From the IMG/VR virus record IMGVR_UViG_3300025898_000013, positions 1 through 47,610 of that record: 47,610 nt of DNA, one strand, 5' to 3'. The stretch comes from a virus. The notes beneath the pieces were generated by a model that saw only the letters and a program-made list of their open reading frames with translations, did no database searches and was not told the origin of the DNA. The position numbers and the translations under genes were made by a program. This document shows, one piece after another, positions 40,494-47,167 of this stretch. Position 1 is the first letter of the stretch. Every line of letters begins with the position of its first letter.

Positions 40494-41341
40494 GCCGCTT
40501 CTGCCGGGGTCACATCCCCAACACCGGCACGCATCCAGACGCGCACAAGCTGCTGGCTGCGCATGTCGCGGCATCCGCTCTGCCCCCGTTGCCTACGCCC
40601 GATCTGCGCAGCTTCGATGGGCCAATCGCCGACCAAGGGCAGGCCGGCTCATGCGGTGCATTCGGATTTGGTCGCCAGCTCGCGCTCTTCTTCCGCGCAA
40701 ACGAGATGACCAAGAACTGGCTGTTCGCCGATCCGTTGCTCATGTACGCGCTCGCGCGCTTGCAAGAGTGGGCTGGACAGGTGCCGAGCATCATTCCCCC
40801 GTTGATGGACACCGGTGTGCAGCCAGCGCTGCTGTTAAAGGCCGCACAGGCATGTGGATTCATGCTCTGGAACGACGATCCGTCGTACACCTACCCGACC
40901 GATTTCGAGACGCTGAGCAATCCGAAGAAGATGGCGGCGATCGTCAACCGACCAATCCCGCCAGAGGCCGCAATGCGCGCGTTCGACCAAAGCGCGCTGC
41001 AGTATGGTCTCTACCAGGGAGATCCAACGAAGGTTGGAGACTGGGTCGAGCAGTGCCTGCGCAACCGAATGCCGGTGACATTCGGTATGCAGGTGGATGA
41101 GGCGTACGAGCAAAACTCGGGCGAACTCGTCACCGGCATCGACCTGGCAAACAGCCTCGGCGGTCACGATCAATGCATCGTAGCCGTGGACGAACACGGT
41201 AACTTCATCGTCGACGGCAGTTGGGGCTATGCGGGCGGCAATGCCGGGGTCTTTACCATCGCTCGCAGCGTGATCAATAACCCGCGGATCTGCGACGACT
41301 TCCAGATCGTCAAAGCAGCTCCGCTCCCGGAGGGAACGTGA
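40490..41341 (+). CDS. Papain-like (C1-type) cysteine peptidase with altered Asn position
   Basis: The product has 283 residues. PIADQ49GQAGSC55GAF reproduces the papain oxyanion Gln and nucleophile Cys with exact six-residue spacing. L-G-G-H226-D-Q-C-I-V-A-V-D is the catalytic His region. The third site, normally N-S-W-G, reads V-D242-G243-S-W-G, so the Asn is replaced by Gly with an Asp just before it. There is no signal peptide or obvious propeptide. Within a membrane/lipoprotein cluster it may cut peptidoglycan peptides, act on virion or host proteins, or be a non-catalytic binder. Confidence 0.75.
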   Translation: MSRFCRGHIPNTGTHPDAHKLLAAHVAASALPPLPTPDLRSFDGPIADQGQAGSCGAFGFGRQLALFFRANEMTKNWLFADPLLMYALARLQEWAGQVPSIIPPLMDTGVQPALLLKAAQACGFMLWNDDPSYTYPTDFETLSNPKKMAAIVNRPIPPEAAMRAFDQSALQYGLYQGDPTKVGDWVEQCLRNRMPVTFGMQVDEAYEQNSGELVTGIDLANSLGGHDQCIVAVDEHGNFIVDGSWGYAGGNAGVFTIARSVINNPRICDDFQIVKAAPLPEGT

Positions 41342-41658
41342 AATTCATCCTCGCAGCGCTCCTGCTTTCAACCTGTCAAACGGGTCCTTTCCCGCCTCAG
41401 CCGGTTGACCCCGTCCCATTCCCGCCTGAGCCTTACGACTCGGGTCCGACTCCAGTCCCGGCCCCGTCGTTAGACGACGCATGCGGCAAAGCAGAAGCTA
41501 ACGCGCAAGCCCACAGCTGCACGCTGCCAAGCACCGCCAAGGGAGCAACCTGGGCGACTGTCTGTCGTGCCTACATGGCTAGCGGAGTTGATATGCACGC
41601 TGACTGCGTAGCGGCAGCGACCGATTGTCAAGCGGTGGCTGCGTGCCTGAGCCGCTGA
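41338..41658 (+). CDS. Short Pro-rich lipoprotein/secreted protein (o-spanin-like)
   Basis: The product has 106 residues with a GTG start overlapping the peptidase stop (GTGA). The N-terminus MKFILAALLLSTC13Q has a lipobox-like L-S-T-C; Thr before Cys is not ideal. A Pro-rich extended region (PFPPQPVDPVPFPPEPYDSG) is followed by a Cys-containing helical C-terminus. A short outer-membrane lipoprotein next to an inner-membrane coiled coil (41658) resembles a two-component spanin, although here the lipoprotein gene comes first. Confidence 0.5.
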   Translation: MKFILAALLLSTCQTGPFPPQPVDPVPFPPEPYDSGPTPVPAPSLDDACGKAEANAQAHSCTLPSTAKGATWATVCRAYMASGVDMHADCVAAATDCQAVAACLSR

Positions 41659-42053
41659 TGTCACCCAAAACACTACTCGCCTTGGCCGTGGGCTTCTTCC
41701 TGCTCCCTGCGGCCGAACTCGCCTGCATCTTTTTGCTATCCCGAAAGGTCACTCAAATGTCCGAACAATTCCAAAAGCTCTCCGCAGACGTCGCCGAAGC
41801 TGCCAAAGAACTCGCCTCCAATCGCGCCGAGCTCATCGCTCTGAAGACCGCCAACGCTCAGCTCGAAGCCGACAAGGCGGCGCTTGTGGCACAGGTCACC
41901 GACCTGGAAGCGCAGCTCACCACGGCGAAGGCGGCAGCTGGTACGCCAGACGCCGAGCTCGCGGCCCTCGATGCGGTCATCGCTCCAGCGCTCGAACCGG
42001 CAGCACCCGCTCCGGAACCAGCCCCCGAAGCCCCGCCGGCGGCTACACCGTAG
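41658..42053 (+). CDS. Membrane-anchored coiled-coil protein (i-spanin-like)
   Basis: The product has 131 residues from ATG 41658 (TGATG with the previous gene). An N-terminal membrane helix (TLLALAVGFFLLPAAELACI) is followed by a long coiled coil at about 33-97 (LSADVAEAAKELASNRAELI, then LKTANAQLEADKAALVAQVT) and a Pro/Ala/Glu tail. This is the N-in, C-out topology of Rz-type inner-membrane spanins. A second start, MSEQFQKL at 41758, would give a soluble form. Function rests on topology and context. Confidence 0.55.
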   Translation: MSPKTLLALAVGFFLLPAAELACIFLLSRKVTQMSEQFQKLSADVAEAAKELASNRAELIALKTANAQLEADKAALVAQVTDLEAQLTTAKAAAGTPDAELAALDAVIAPALEPAAPAPEPAPEAPPAATP

Positions 42054-42132
42054 TCGGTGACTTCACGGCAAATGCGACCAGGCCTTCCGTAACACTAACT
42101 GGCCGGTTGTCGCGGGCTTTACTATGAAGTCA

Positions 42133-42161
42133 TTGCCGCAACATATACACTTAGCTACTGT
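42133..42161 (+). promoter_or_regulatory. Candidate sigma-70-type promoter in 217-bp gap
   Basis: TTGCCG (42133-42138), a 17-bp spacer, then TACTGT (42156-42161), 110 bp before ATG 42271. The match is partial (4/6 and 4/6). The gap 42054-42270 has no supportable gene and is AT-richer than its surroundings, so it is the best place for a promoter driving the sigma-factor cluster. Confidence 0.3.
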
Positions 42162-42270
42162 CTTCGTGCTCATCTGGAACTAATCCTTCCTGTGGGCCAC
42201 GCGGTCGGGTTGTTACAAGCAACGCCGGCCGCGCTTCGTTTGTAGCACAATTAAGGACTTCAATCGCCTC

Positions 42271-42462
42271 ATGATTACGCTCATTGTCGCTCTGCTCCTC
42301 GCCGGTCTTCTGCTTTGGGCGATCTCACAAATCCCGCTCGACCCGTGGATTTTGAACCTGATCCGCGTCGTCGTCGTGATTGCTTGCGTGCTCTACGTTC
42401 TGAGCGCGTTCGGCATGATCGATGGCGTAGCAATCCCGCGCGGGCATATCCGCCTGCCATGA
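42271..42462 (+). CDS. Two-helix membrane protein, Thivi_2564-like
   Basis: The product has 63 residues. Two hydrophobic helices, ITLIVALLLAGLLLWAISQI and IRVVVVIACVLYVLSAFG, are joined by the short loop PLDPWILNL. This closely follows a small membrane-protein family (Thivi_2564-type) found in bacteria and phages whose function is unknown. AAGGA lies 13 bp upstream. Its stop overlaps the start of a 25-residue membrane peptide (ATGA). A holin-like role is possible. Confidence 0.65.
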   Translation: MITLIVALLLAGLLLWAISQIPLDPWILNLIRVVVVIACVLYVLSAFGMIDGVAIPRGHIRLP

Positions 42463-42536
42463 CGGTTGGACTCGCCTGGCTTTGTCTCACGTTCGTGGTG
42501 GTCGCGATGTTTGCGGAGCTCGTGCGAAGTAAGTAG
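42459..42536 (+). CDS. 25-residue membrane peptide
   Basis: ATG 42459 overlaps the preceding stop. The product is essentially one membrane helix (VGLAWLCLTFVVVAMFAELV) with a basic RSK end. Its strict ATGA coupling to the two-helix protein and placement between two genes support it being real despite its size. Confidence 0.45.
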   Translation: MTVGLAWLCLTFVVVAMFAELVRSK

Positions 42537-42566
42537 GCCCTGCATTCGTGGGACTTAGCGTGCACT

Positions 42567-43208
42567 TTGAAAAAGCAAAACACGGCTGCACTCGCCGTCT
42601 TTGAACGACACAGGCCGCTAGCCGAGCGTATCTCCAAAAAGTTCCGCCGACGCTTTCACGGAAACGTTCTTCCGGAAGAAGTGTCGGCGGCTGCATTGGT
42701 TGGACTCTGGCAGGCGGCGTCTACTCAGCATCAGCTACCGTCCGAGCAATTCGAGGCGTTCGCTTCGGTGAGGATTCGCGGAGCAATCATCGACGAGATC
42801 CGCGCGCACGACCCGCTACCGCGACGGGCGCGGAAGACGCTTGGTCCTATCGTGATCCTCAGCCTCGACGCATACGACAGGGCCGCGCACGAGCATGAAC
42901 GGCTGCTGGCGCTGTTCGCGGTCGATCCCGACGTGGAAGACAAGATTTTCACCCAGGAGCGGCTTGCACTGATAGCGCCTGCCATTGCCCAGCTCCGCCG
43001 GCGGGAGAAGGACATCCTTTCCCGGTTGATGCGGCGGCGCTCTGGAGAGGTGGCGGCCGACTTAGGGGTCTCCGAAGCACGCATCAGCCAAATCTGGGCC
43101 CGGATCGTCGGGAAGCTCCAGTGCTCTCTCGGGCAGGTTCCCGCTCGAACACTGGCGGCTCGCGACTGGCGAGCTCTCAAGATGAAGGCCAAGGCCACGA
43201 AGCCGTGA
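42567..43208 (+). CDS. RNA polymerase sigma factor, FliA (sigma-28)-like
   Basis: The product has 213 residues with a likely TTG start at 42567 (no ATG/GTG is available before region 2). Region 2 (about 12-90) carries RHRPLAERI, the helix LPEEVSAAALVGLWQA, then FEAFASVRIRGAIIDEIRAH and DPLPRRARK, nearly the FliA/WhiG consensus. Region 3 is reduced. Region 4 (about 140-185) has LRRREKDILSRLM and the helix-turn-helix SGEVAADLGVSEARISQIWA. It should direct host polymerase to a specific promoter set, probably phage late genes. It is followed by a gene overlapping its stop. Confidence 0.85.
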   Translation: MKKQNTAALAVFERHRPLAERISKKFRRRFHGNVLPEEVSAAALVGLWQAASTQHQLPSEQFEAFASVRIRGAIIDEIRAHDPLPRRARKTLGPIVILSLDAYDRAAHEHERLLALFAVDPDVEDKIFTQERLALIAPAIAQLRRREKDILSRLMRRRSGEVAADLGVSEARISQIWARIVGKLQCSLGQVPARTLAARDWRALKMKAKATKP

Positions 43209-43384
43209 AGACCACGAGTCAGTTTCCACCTGATGAGCGCCCAACCGAGTCCAACGATCCAGCGATACAGGCGGCGCAGCTCGTTCGCGATTGGCGCGCT
43301 TGCCCTCTTGGCTACCGGCGAATGCTGCTCCGCTTGGCAGCGCGCGGAGCGAAGCTTCCGAAGACACCCCAGGAACTAAAATGA
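43205..43384 (+). CDS. Small basic protein coupled to sigma factor
   Basis: GTG 43205 overlaps the sigma stop (GTGA) and gives 59 residues. The N-terminus is polar (KTTSQFPPDERPTESN), followed by a helical segment AIQAAQLVRDWRACPLGYRR and a basic end (LLRLAARGAKLPKTPQ). Its stop overlaps the next ATG. Close coupling raises the possibility of an anti-sigma or accessory role, but no motif shows it. Confidence 0.45.
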   Translation: MKTTSQFPPDERPTESNDPAIQAAQLVRDWRACPLGYRRMLLRLAARGAKLPKTPQELK

Positions 43385-43503
43385 AGCAATTCGCACTCGG
43401 TCTGCTCGTTTACACGGTTGGGCCAGCAATCGGCGGACTCTGGCTTGCTGGCTATGTTGCGATGCGCGTGGGGCGACGCGCCGTCAGGGAGTTCGTCGGT
43501 TGA
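43381..43503 (+). CDS. 40-residue single-pass membrane protein
   Basis: ATG 43381 overlaps the previous stop. Residues 3-27 (QFALGLLVYTVGPAIGGLWL) form one membrane helix and the end is basic (RVGRRAVREFVG). No known family. An 85-bp gap with no supportable gene follows. Confidence 0.5.
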   Translation: MKQFALGLLVYTVGPAIGGLWLAGYVAMRVGRRAVREFVG

Positions 43504-43588
43504 GACGCTAGCCAAGGCGAGTGAACTAAATTAGGAGCCCGTTTCGCCCGTTCTGCGCGGCAAAGCAGCCGCGGAAAGCGAGCATCGA

Positions 43589-43843
43589 ATGGAACGAGAA
43601 CTCAAGATCGGCGACAGCATCGTCTACATCGACGCGCACCGTGAAGCGCACCCTGCCCTCGTGACGAAAGTCTGGCCAGGATGTGGCGGCGGAGCGATTC
43701 CGGGGTGCAACCTCGTGATCGTGTCAGGCGACGAAACTAAGACGGATCCGTATGGGCAGCAGCTCGAACGCTTCACTTCGGTGGTGCACAAGAGCAGCAA
43801 TCCAGCGGGCGCATGGTGCTGGCGCTGGGCTGACGAGGTCTGA
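43589..43843 (+). CDS. Small conserved phage-type beta protein
   Basis: The product has 84 residues. IGDSIVYIDAHREAHPALVT is followed by VWPG, CNLVIVSGDETKTDPYG, then FTSVVHKSS and a Trp-rich end, PAGAWCWRWADE. It reads as an SH3-like small barrel. The YxDxxxxxHxALVTxVW and DxYGxQxxRxTSVVH pattern recurs in phage hypothetical proteins of unknown function. It is followed by a 90-bp gap with no gene. Confidence 0.6.
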   Translation: MERELKIGDSIVYIDAHREAHPALVTKVWPGCGGGAIPGCNLVIVSGDETKTDPYGQQLERFTSVVHKSSNPAGAWCWRWADEV

Positions 43844-43933
43844 ATCCTGAGAGCTCTGGTCGGTACCGATGAGGCGCCAACGATCCGAGCTTCGATGCCG
43901 CGCAGAGCGGGCGACAAAACCGGAGACGCAATC

Positions 43934-44239
43934 ATGATTGGCAGACGTTTACCGCTTGGTACTTGGCCCGAGCTGCCCGGTGACTACATGGGCCCAATCA
44001 CTGGTTACACCGGCGAGCTGCCGGCCGTGTTCTTCCTCAAGCCAAATGCTCGTGACCCGGGCGCACCGCCGACAGCGCGGGCGATCCAACATGTTGTGTC
44101 GCCGCCGCATACGTTTCGCGAATGCGCGGACGGTAGCCTGGAGATCCGTAACTCGCTGGGTGACATGCATCCCGGCGGAAGCGACGGGTGGCACGGATTC
44201 TTGAATTCGGGGCACGAGTGGAGTCTGGAACCGCGATGA
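43934..44239 (+). CDS. Unrecognised small protein
   Basis: The product has 101 residues from ATG 43934; an in-frame ATG at 43895 would add 13 residues. It contains WPELPGDYMGPITGYTG, AVFFLKPNARDPGAPPTARA, VSPPHTFRECADGSLEIRNS and a C-terminal GGSDGWHGFLNSGHEW. The PPHTFxExxDGSLxIxxS piece suggests a small beta domain. Its stop overlaps the next start (ATGA), which groups it with the DUF6527-like gene. Confidence 0.5.
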   Translation: MIGRRLPLGTWPELPGDYMGPITGYTGELPAVFFLKPNARDPGAPPTARAIQHVVSPPHTFRECADGSLEIRNSLGDMHPGGSDGWHGFLNSGHEWSLEPR

Positions 44240-44526
44240 CCATGCCTGCTTTCACCCGCGGAGAATGGGTCGACATCGGCGGCGGGAACAAGATCCGCCG
44301 CGTCTTTCGTGACGGCGTCCTGGAGGCTCTCGACTGGGACCATAGCTGCTCAAATCCTGCTGAGGACTACATCCCGCTGCGGCATGGTCCGAGCGACGGC
44401 AGCGTCTGGTCGAATCACGCTTGGGAGATCCAGAGCGAAGAGCCGCTGACGATCTCGCCATCATTGCTGTGCACCGCATGCAAGAAGCACGGGTTCATCA
44501 GGGGCGGGGCTTGGGTAGAGGCTTGA
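44236..44526 (+). CDS. DUF6527-like small protein
   Basis: The product has 96 residues from ATG 44236. The C-terminus has W-E-I-Q-S, LTISPSLLCTACKKHGFIRG and GAWVEA. The P-x-L/I-x-P-S-(L/I)...C..C...H-x-F-I-x-x-G pattern is that of the DUF6527 family, a small phage and plasmid protein of unknown function, often near ThiF/E2-like or phage genes. One CxxC pair could bind zinc with the His. It is coupled at both ends. Confidence 0.55.
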   Translation: MTMPAFTRGEWVDIGGGNKIRRVFRDGVLEALDWDHSCSNPAEDYIPLRHGPSDGSVWSNHAWEIQSEEPLTISPSLLCTACKKHGFIRGGAWVEA

Positions 44527-44714
44527 AACCACTCACCGCTGCCGAAGTGCGAGCAGAGGTCGCTCGCCTGCCCGCTGAATTCAGAGCCAATGCGCTAATG
44601 CTCCTAGCCTCTGCATGGGATGACGGCCTCAGCGCCGGCCTTGCGCGAATGGCGCGCAATACGAATCCCTTTCTGATCAAGCCGGCAGAGAAGCCGAAAG
44701 GAAAAACTCGATGA
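44523..44714 (+). CDS. Small helical protein coupled to endolysin gene
   Basis: TTG 44523 overlaps the previous stop (TTGA) and gives 63 residues. A helical segment (TAAEVRAEVARLPAEFRANA, then LLASAWDDGLSAGLARMA) is followed by a basic Lys-rich tail. The end overlaps the next ATG by 4 bp. No domain is recognised. It could be an RNA- or protein-binding accessory factor. Confidence 0.45.
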   Translation: MKPLTAAEVRAEVARLPAEFRANALMLLASAWDDGLSAGLARMARNTNPFLIKPAEKPKGKTR

Positions 44715-45409
44715 TCGCTACTTTCACGGAAGACGTTCTCACGCCGTTCAGCTTCGAAGAAGCAGATGAGGCCATGACAGCCGCGCTGCCGAAGGGCTCG
44801 TCCATTGAAGTTCGCGCGCTGGCGTTGGCTAAGACCGCGCTCGAGACTGGCCGCTGGAAGAAGATTCATTGCTCGAATTGGGGGAATGTGAAAGCTGGCG
44901 ACAACTACGTAGGCATGTTCACAGCGTTCGCCTGCGGCGAGGAACTGAAAGAGGGCTCCTGCTGGTTCGAGCCAGATGGCACGATCAAGAACCTGACTCA
45001 CGGTACGGTCACGAAGCCCGTCGCTTACGACGTGCCGCCTGGTCACCCGATGACGCGGTTCCGCGCTTACGCCAATAGATTCGATGGCGCTTTCGAGTAC
45101 GTCGATTTCGTGCGGAACGGCTACTACGCGCAGGCGTGGCTCGCTCTCCTTGCCGGAGATGCCGTGGGCTACGTCCACCAGCTCAAACTGAAAGGCTACT
45201 TCACAGCCGCTGAAGGACCTTATGCCGCGGGCGTAGTCTCGATGCAAAAAGAGTTCGTCGGTAGGCTGCGCGGCGAACTTCAAGAACCGGCAGACGTCGA
45301 CTGGGGGCGCATCCAGGCCTGCGCTCCGCTGAACAAGCTCACCTCCGATGCCCTCGCCTCTATCGATCTTCGCGCCGATCACGACGCCCCTGACTTTGGA
45401 GCCGCCTAG
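44711..45409 (+). CDS. FlgJ/GH73-type glucosaminidase-like enzyme (probable endolysin)
   Basis: The product has 232 residues. The N-terminal half has R-A-L-A-L-A-K-T-A-L-E45-T-G, placing a catalytic Glu as in FlgJ-type enzymes (AxxxALESG), then N-W-G-N-V-K-A-G (compare NLFGIK). The distal region follows the FlgJ order: F-R-A-Y-A-N-R-F-D-G, YVDFVRNGYYAQAWLAL, and Y-V-H-Q-L-K-L-K-G-Y-F-T-A (compare LxxxGYATD). These enzymes cut the glycan strand of peptidoglycan. There is no signal peptide, so release would need a holin. It lies apart from the peptidase/spanin-like cluster. Confidence 0.7.
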   Translation: MIATFTEDVLTPFSFEEADEAMTAALPKGSSIEVRALALAKTALETGRWKKIHCSNWGNVKAGDNYVGMFTAFACGEELKEGSCWFEPDGTIKNLTHGTVTKPVAYDVPPGHPMTRFRAYANRFDGAFEYVDFVRNGYYAQAWLALLAGDAVGYVHQLKLKGYFTAAEGPYAAGVVSMQKEFVGRLRGELQEPADVDWGRIQACAPLNKLTSDALASIDLRADHDAPDFGAA

Positions 45410-45411
45410 CC

Positions 45412-46005
45412 GTGTCTGCCGCAGAGCGTTTGAAGGACGACCGCGCGCTCCAGATTCAACCCGATCGCCAACTAGGAAACATACGCCTCATCATGACAGA
45501 CGATCGAGAATTGCCGACTAACCCAGATAATCTGCGCCCGAGCGAGGTACCGCCGATGGTCGCGATGCCGCCGAGCGCGAGGCTACCAGCGCTGCGTCCG
45601 AATCCGGACAGCTACGCCGAATGGGCACTATCGCAGCTGCTTGCCCGAGTGCGTGGACTGGAGTCCGACCGCGGCGCGATGACCATGGCCGATTTCGAGG
45701 CCGCTCTGGATCGTAACACGCAGCGCATCTTGCACGAGACGAGCGCGGACATTGGCCTGATCCGGTCGAGTATCACAGGACTTCAGCAATCCGTCGATGC
45801 TTTGGTAACACGCATCGGAAACACCGAGACGGCGCTGGATGCCGGCACGAAGCGTTTCGCCGCGATCGATGACGAACTCGCGGCAATGCGTTCGCAAATG
45901 TCTAGGCTCGAGCAGCTTCGCCCGCATCTGGAGCGTCTCGAGGCGGCGATCGAAAAGATGAAACTTGAGGGAACCCATGGAGCCGCCGAAACGAAAGCCG
46001 AGTAG
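45412..46005 (+). CDS. Coiled-coil protein of unknown function
   Basis: The product has 197 residues from GTG 45412 (GGAG upstream); an ATG at 45493 would give a shorter form. The N-terminal 65 residues are Pro/Arg-rich, and the remainder is a long helix series (MADFEAALDRNTQRILHETS, LQQSVDALVTRIGNTETALD and MSRLEQLRPHLERLEAAIEK) forming coiled coils. There is no membrane segment. It overlaps the following membrane-anchored coiled-coil gene by 29 bp, so the two may interact. Confidence 0.55.
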   Translation: MSAAERLKDDRALQIQPDRQLGNIRLIMTDDRELPTNPDNLRPSEVPPMVAMPPSARLPALRPNPDSYAEWALSQLLARVRGLESDRGAMTMADFEAALDRNTQRILHETSADIGLIRSSITGLQQSVDALVTRIGNTETALDAGTKRFAAIDDELAAMRSQMSRLEQLRPHLERLEAAIEKMKLEGTHGAAETKAE

Positions 46006-46777
46006 CACGCTCATCATCCGTGAAGAACTCGCCGCCGGTGCAGTCCACGAGCTACGTCCAATCCAGCCGATAACCGAACGGCAGACGGCTCGGCCCCCAC
46101 CCATCCCGTATGACCCGAAGCCATCGCCTATCGCTCGCCCGGTACCGCGGACGCAGACGGCAGTTGGGATGCCCGCGCCGCCGAGTGATCCGCCACCCAT
46201 GCGCCCTAAACTCGACTCTCAGGAGATACGGACGGACATTCTCCTGGCCGAAATCGCAGCGAAGGGTCAGGAGGCTAGAGAAGCAGAGGCAGAAGCCGCT
46301 GCTCTCCGCCGTCAGCTACGGGAACTGGATCACTCAAACCACGTCCCGCGTGTAGAAGTGGTGCCCGCAAGTTCACCGCCGCCGAAGCGCGGCGACTGGC
46401 TCAAGGCCCTCTTTGGACTTCTGGGAGCGATCACGTTGTTCCTCGGCGGACTCGGCACCTACCTTGGTGCTCGAGCTGCGGCGAAGGAAAACAAAGTGGA
46501 CAACGTTGCGGCCAAGCAAGCTCAACAGCAGGCCGTAACTGACCCACTCCAGGAAAAGGTCACCGCGACGGACCGATACAACCGGCTGATGGCGGCAGCA
46601 TTGTCTTGTCGGCTCCGACACGTGCGCGCTGCGCTTGAGCGTGACGGGATGTCGCTTGATTCCTTGCCGTCAGGCGCCGTAGATTGGCGCTCACGCTACC
46701 TACCGGGGCGCTCCGTGCGCGCCTCTCCGGAATGGGTGATGGGCGACGACTGCCCAGAGATGCCCGCTCCGCCATAG
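45977..46777 (+). CDS. Membrane-anchored protein with coiled coil and Pro-rich N-terminus
   Basis: The product has 266 residues from ATG 45977. Residues 1-78 are Pro/Arg-rich and disordered, 80-118 form a coiled coil (EIRTDILLAEIAAKGQEARE), 144-166 form one membrane helix (ALFGLLGAITLFLGGLGTYL), and 170-266 form a soluble helical C-terminus with two Cys. The layout parallels that of inner-membrane spanins or phage-encoded envelope scaffolds, with a large cytoplasmic part. It is the last gene before terminators, so it ends this operon. Confidence 0.55.
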   Translation: MEPPKRKPSSTLIIREELAAGAVHELRPIQPITERQTARPPPIPYDPKPSPIARPVPRTQTAVGMPAPPSDPPPMRPKLDSQEIRTDILLAEIAAKGQEAREAEAEAAALRRQLRELDHSNHVPRVEVVPASSPPPKRGDWLKALFGLLGAITLFLGGLGTYLGARAAAKENKVDNVAAKQAQQQAVTDPLQEKVTATDRYNRLMAAALSCRLRHVRAALERDGMSLDSLPSGAVDWRSRYLPGRSVRASPEWVMGDDCPEMPAPP

Positions 46778-46813
46778 ACTCTGCGCGCGGTACGCCGCCC
46801 GCATCAACAACGA

Positions 46814-46850
46814 GAAAGCCCGTCGTCCCAGAAATGGGCGGCGGGCTTTC
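46814..46850 (+). terminator. Stem-loop terminator of the late/lysis operon
   Basis: GAAAGCCCG (46814-46822) pairs perfectly with CGGGCTTTC (46842-46850). Inner wobble-containing pairs extend the stem around loop CAGAAAT. It lies 37 bp after the last coiled-coil gene. The A-rich left and T-rich right flanks suggest a bidirectional terminator. Confidence 0.6.
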
Positions 46851-46886
46851 AGCCATTGGCACCCAGAAAACTTTCGTACTGACACC

Positions 46887-47045
46887 ATGCATTTAGTTCT
46901 GGACAATCAGCGCGCACAGGTTCACCTTCATCAAGCCATGACACGCACGCACTTGCTCCTAGCCACCAGCTGGAATCGCGAAAGCGATTCAAAGCCCGGC
47001 TATGCGCAATTCGCAGTCATTTCGCAGGAGCCGGGCACGAGTTAG
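46887..47045 (+). CDS. Possible 52-residue protein
   Basis: An open frame from ATG 46887 to TAG 47045 reads MHLVLDNQRAQVHLHQAMTR and onward to AVISQEPGTS. It lies between two terminators and has no clear ribosome site. The same bases form strong hairpins. It may be non-coding; it is kept only as a low-confidence candidate. Confidence 0.2.
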   Translation: MHLVLDNQRAQVHLHQAMTRTHLLLATSWNRESDSKPGYAQFAVISQEPGTS

Positions 47046-47059
47046 ATCCGGGCGTTTTT
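46973..47059 (+). ncRNA. Structured intergenic element with alternative pairings
   Basis: GAATCGC-GAAA-GCGATTC (46973-46990) is a perfect 7-bp hairpin with a GNRA tetraloop. Three bases later GCCCGGCT (46994-47001) can pair with AGCCGGGC (47029-47036), enclosing a TGCG/CGCA mini-hairpin. GCCCGG can alternatively pair with CCGGGC at 47048-47053, directly before TTTTT (47055-47059). This looks like a small RNA or attenuator. No known family is recognised. Confidence 0.35.
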
Positions 47060-47074
47060 CCACTGTTTCCAAGT

Positions 47075-47106
47075 GAAAGGCGCCCGGGCAACCGAGGCGC
47101 CTTTTC
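47075..47106 (+). terminator. Rho-independent terminator before HNH gene
   Basis: GAAAGGCGCC (47075-47084) with GGCGCCTTTTC (47096-47106) makes an 8-10 bp GC-rich stem with an 11-nt loop, ending in a T run. It separates the lysis region from the terminal HNH gene. Confidence 0.7.
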
Positions 47107-47124
47107 TCGTTTCTGGGTCGTGTG

Positions 47125-47140
47125 GTGGTCACTTGACCAC
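47125..47140 (+). promoter_or_regulatory. Dispersed palindrome copy 4 (GTGGTCACTTGACCAC)
   Basis: GTGGTCA-CT-TGACCAC, perfect arms, lying 27 bp upstream of the HNH start (47168) and just after the terminator. Copy 5 lies 5 bp after the same gene's stop, so the HNH gene is bracketed by two copies. Confidence 0.6.
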
Positions 47141-47167
47141 TGCATCCCAAAGACTAGATCAGTTTTC

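Noticed and set aside
46066-46073. GCCGATAA, identical to the FliA -10 element
   Set aside because: It lies inside a coding region, with no TAAA-type -35 at the right distance. A single chance match.
46960-47040. Possible tRNA near GCGATTCAAAGCCC
   Set aside because: No acceptor stem or consistent T-arm and anticodon arm. The bases pair as simple hairpins instead.
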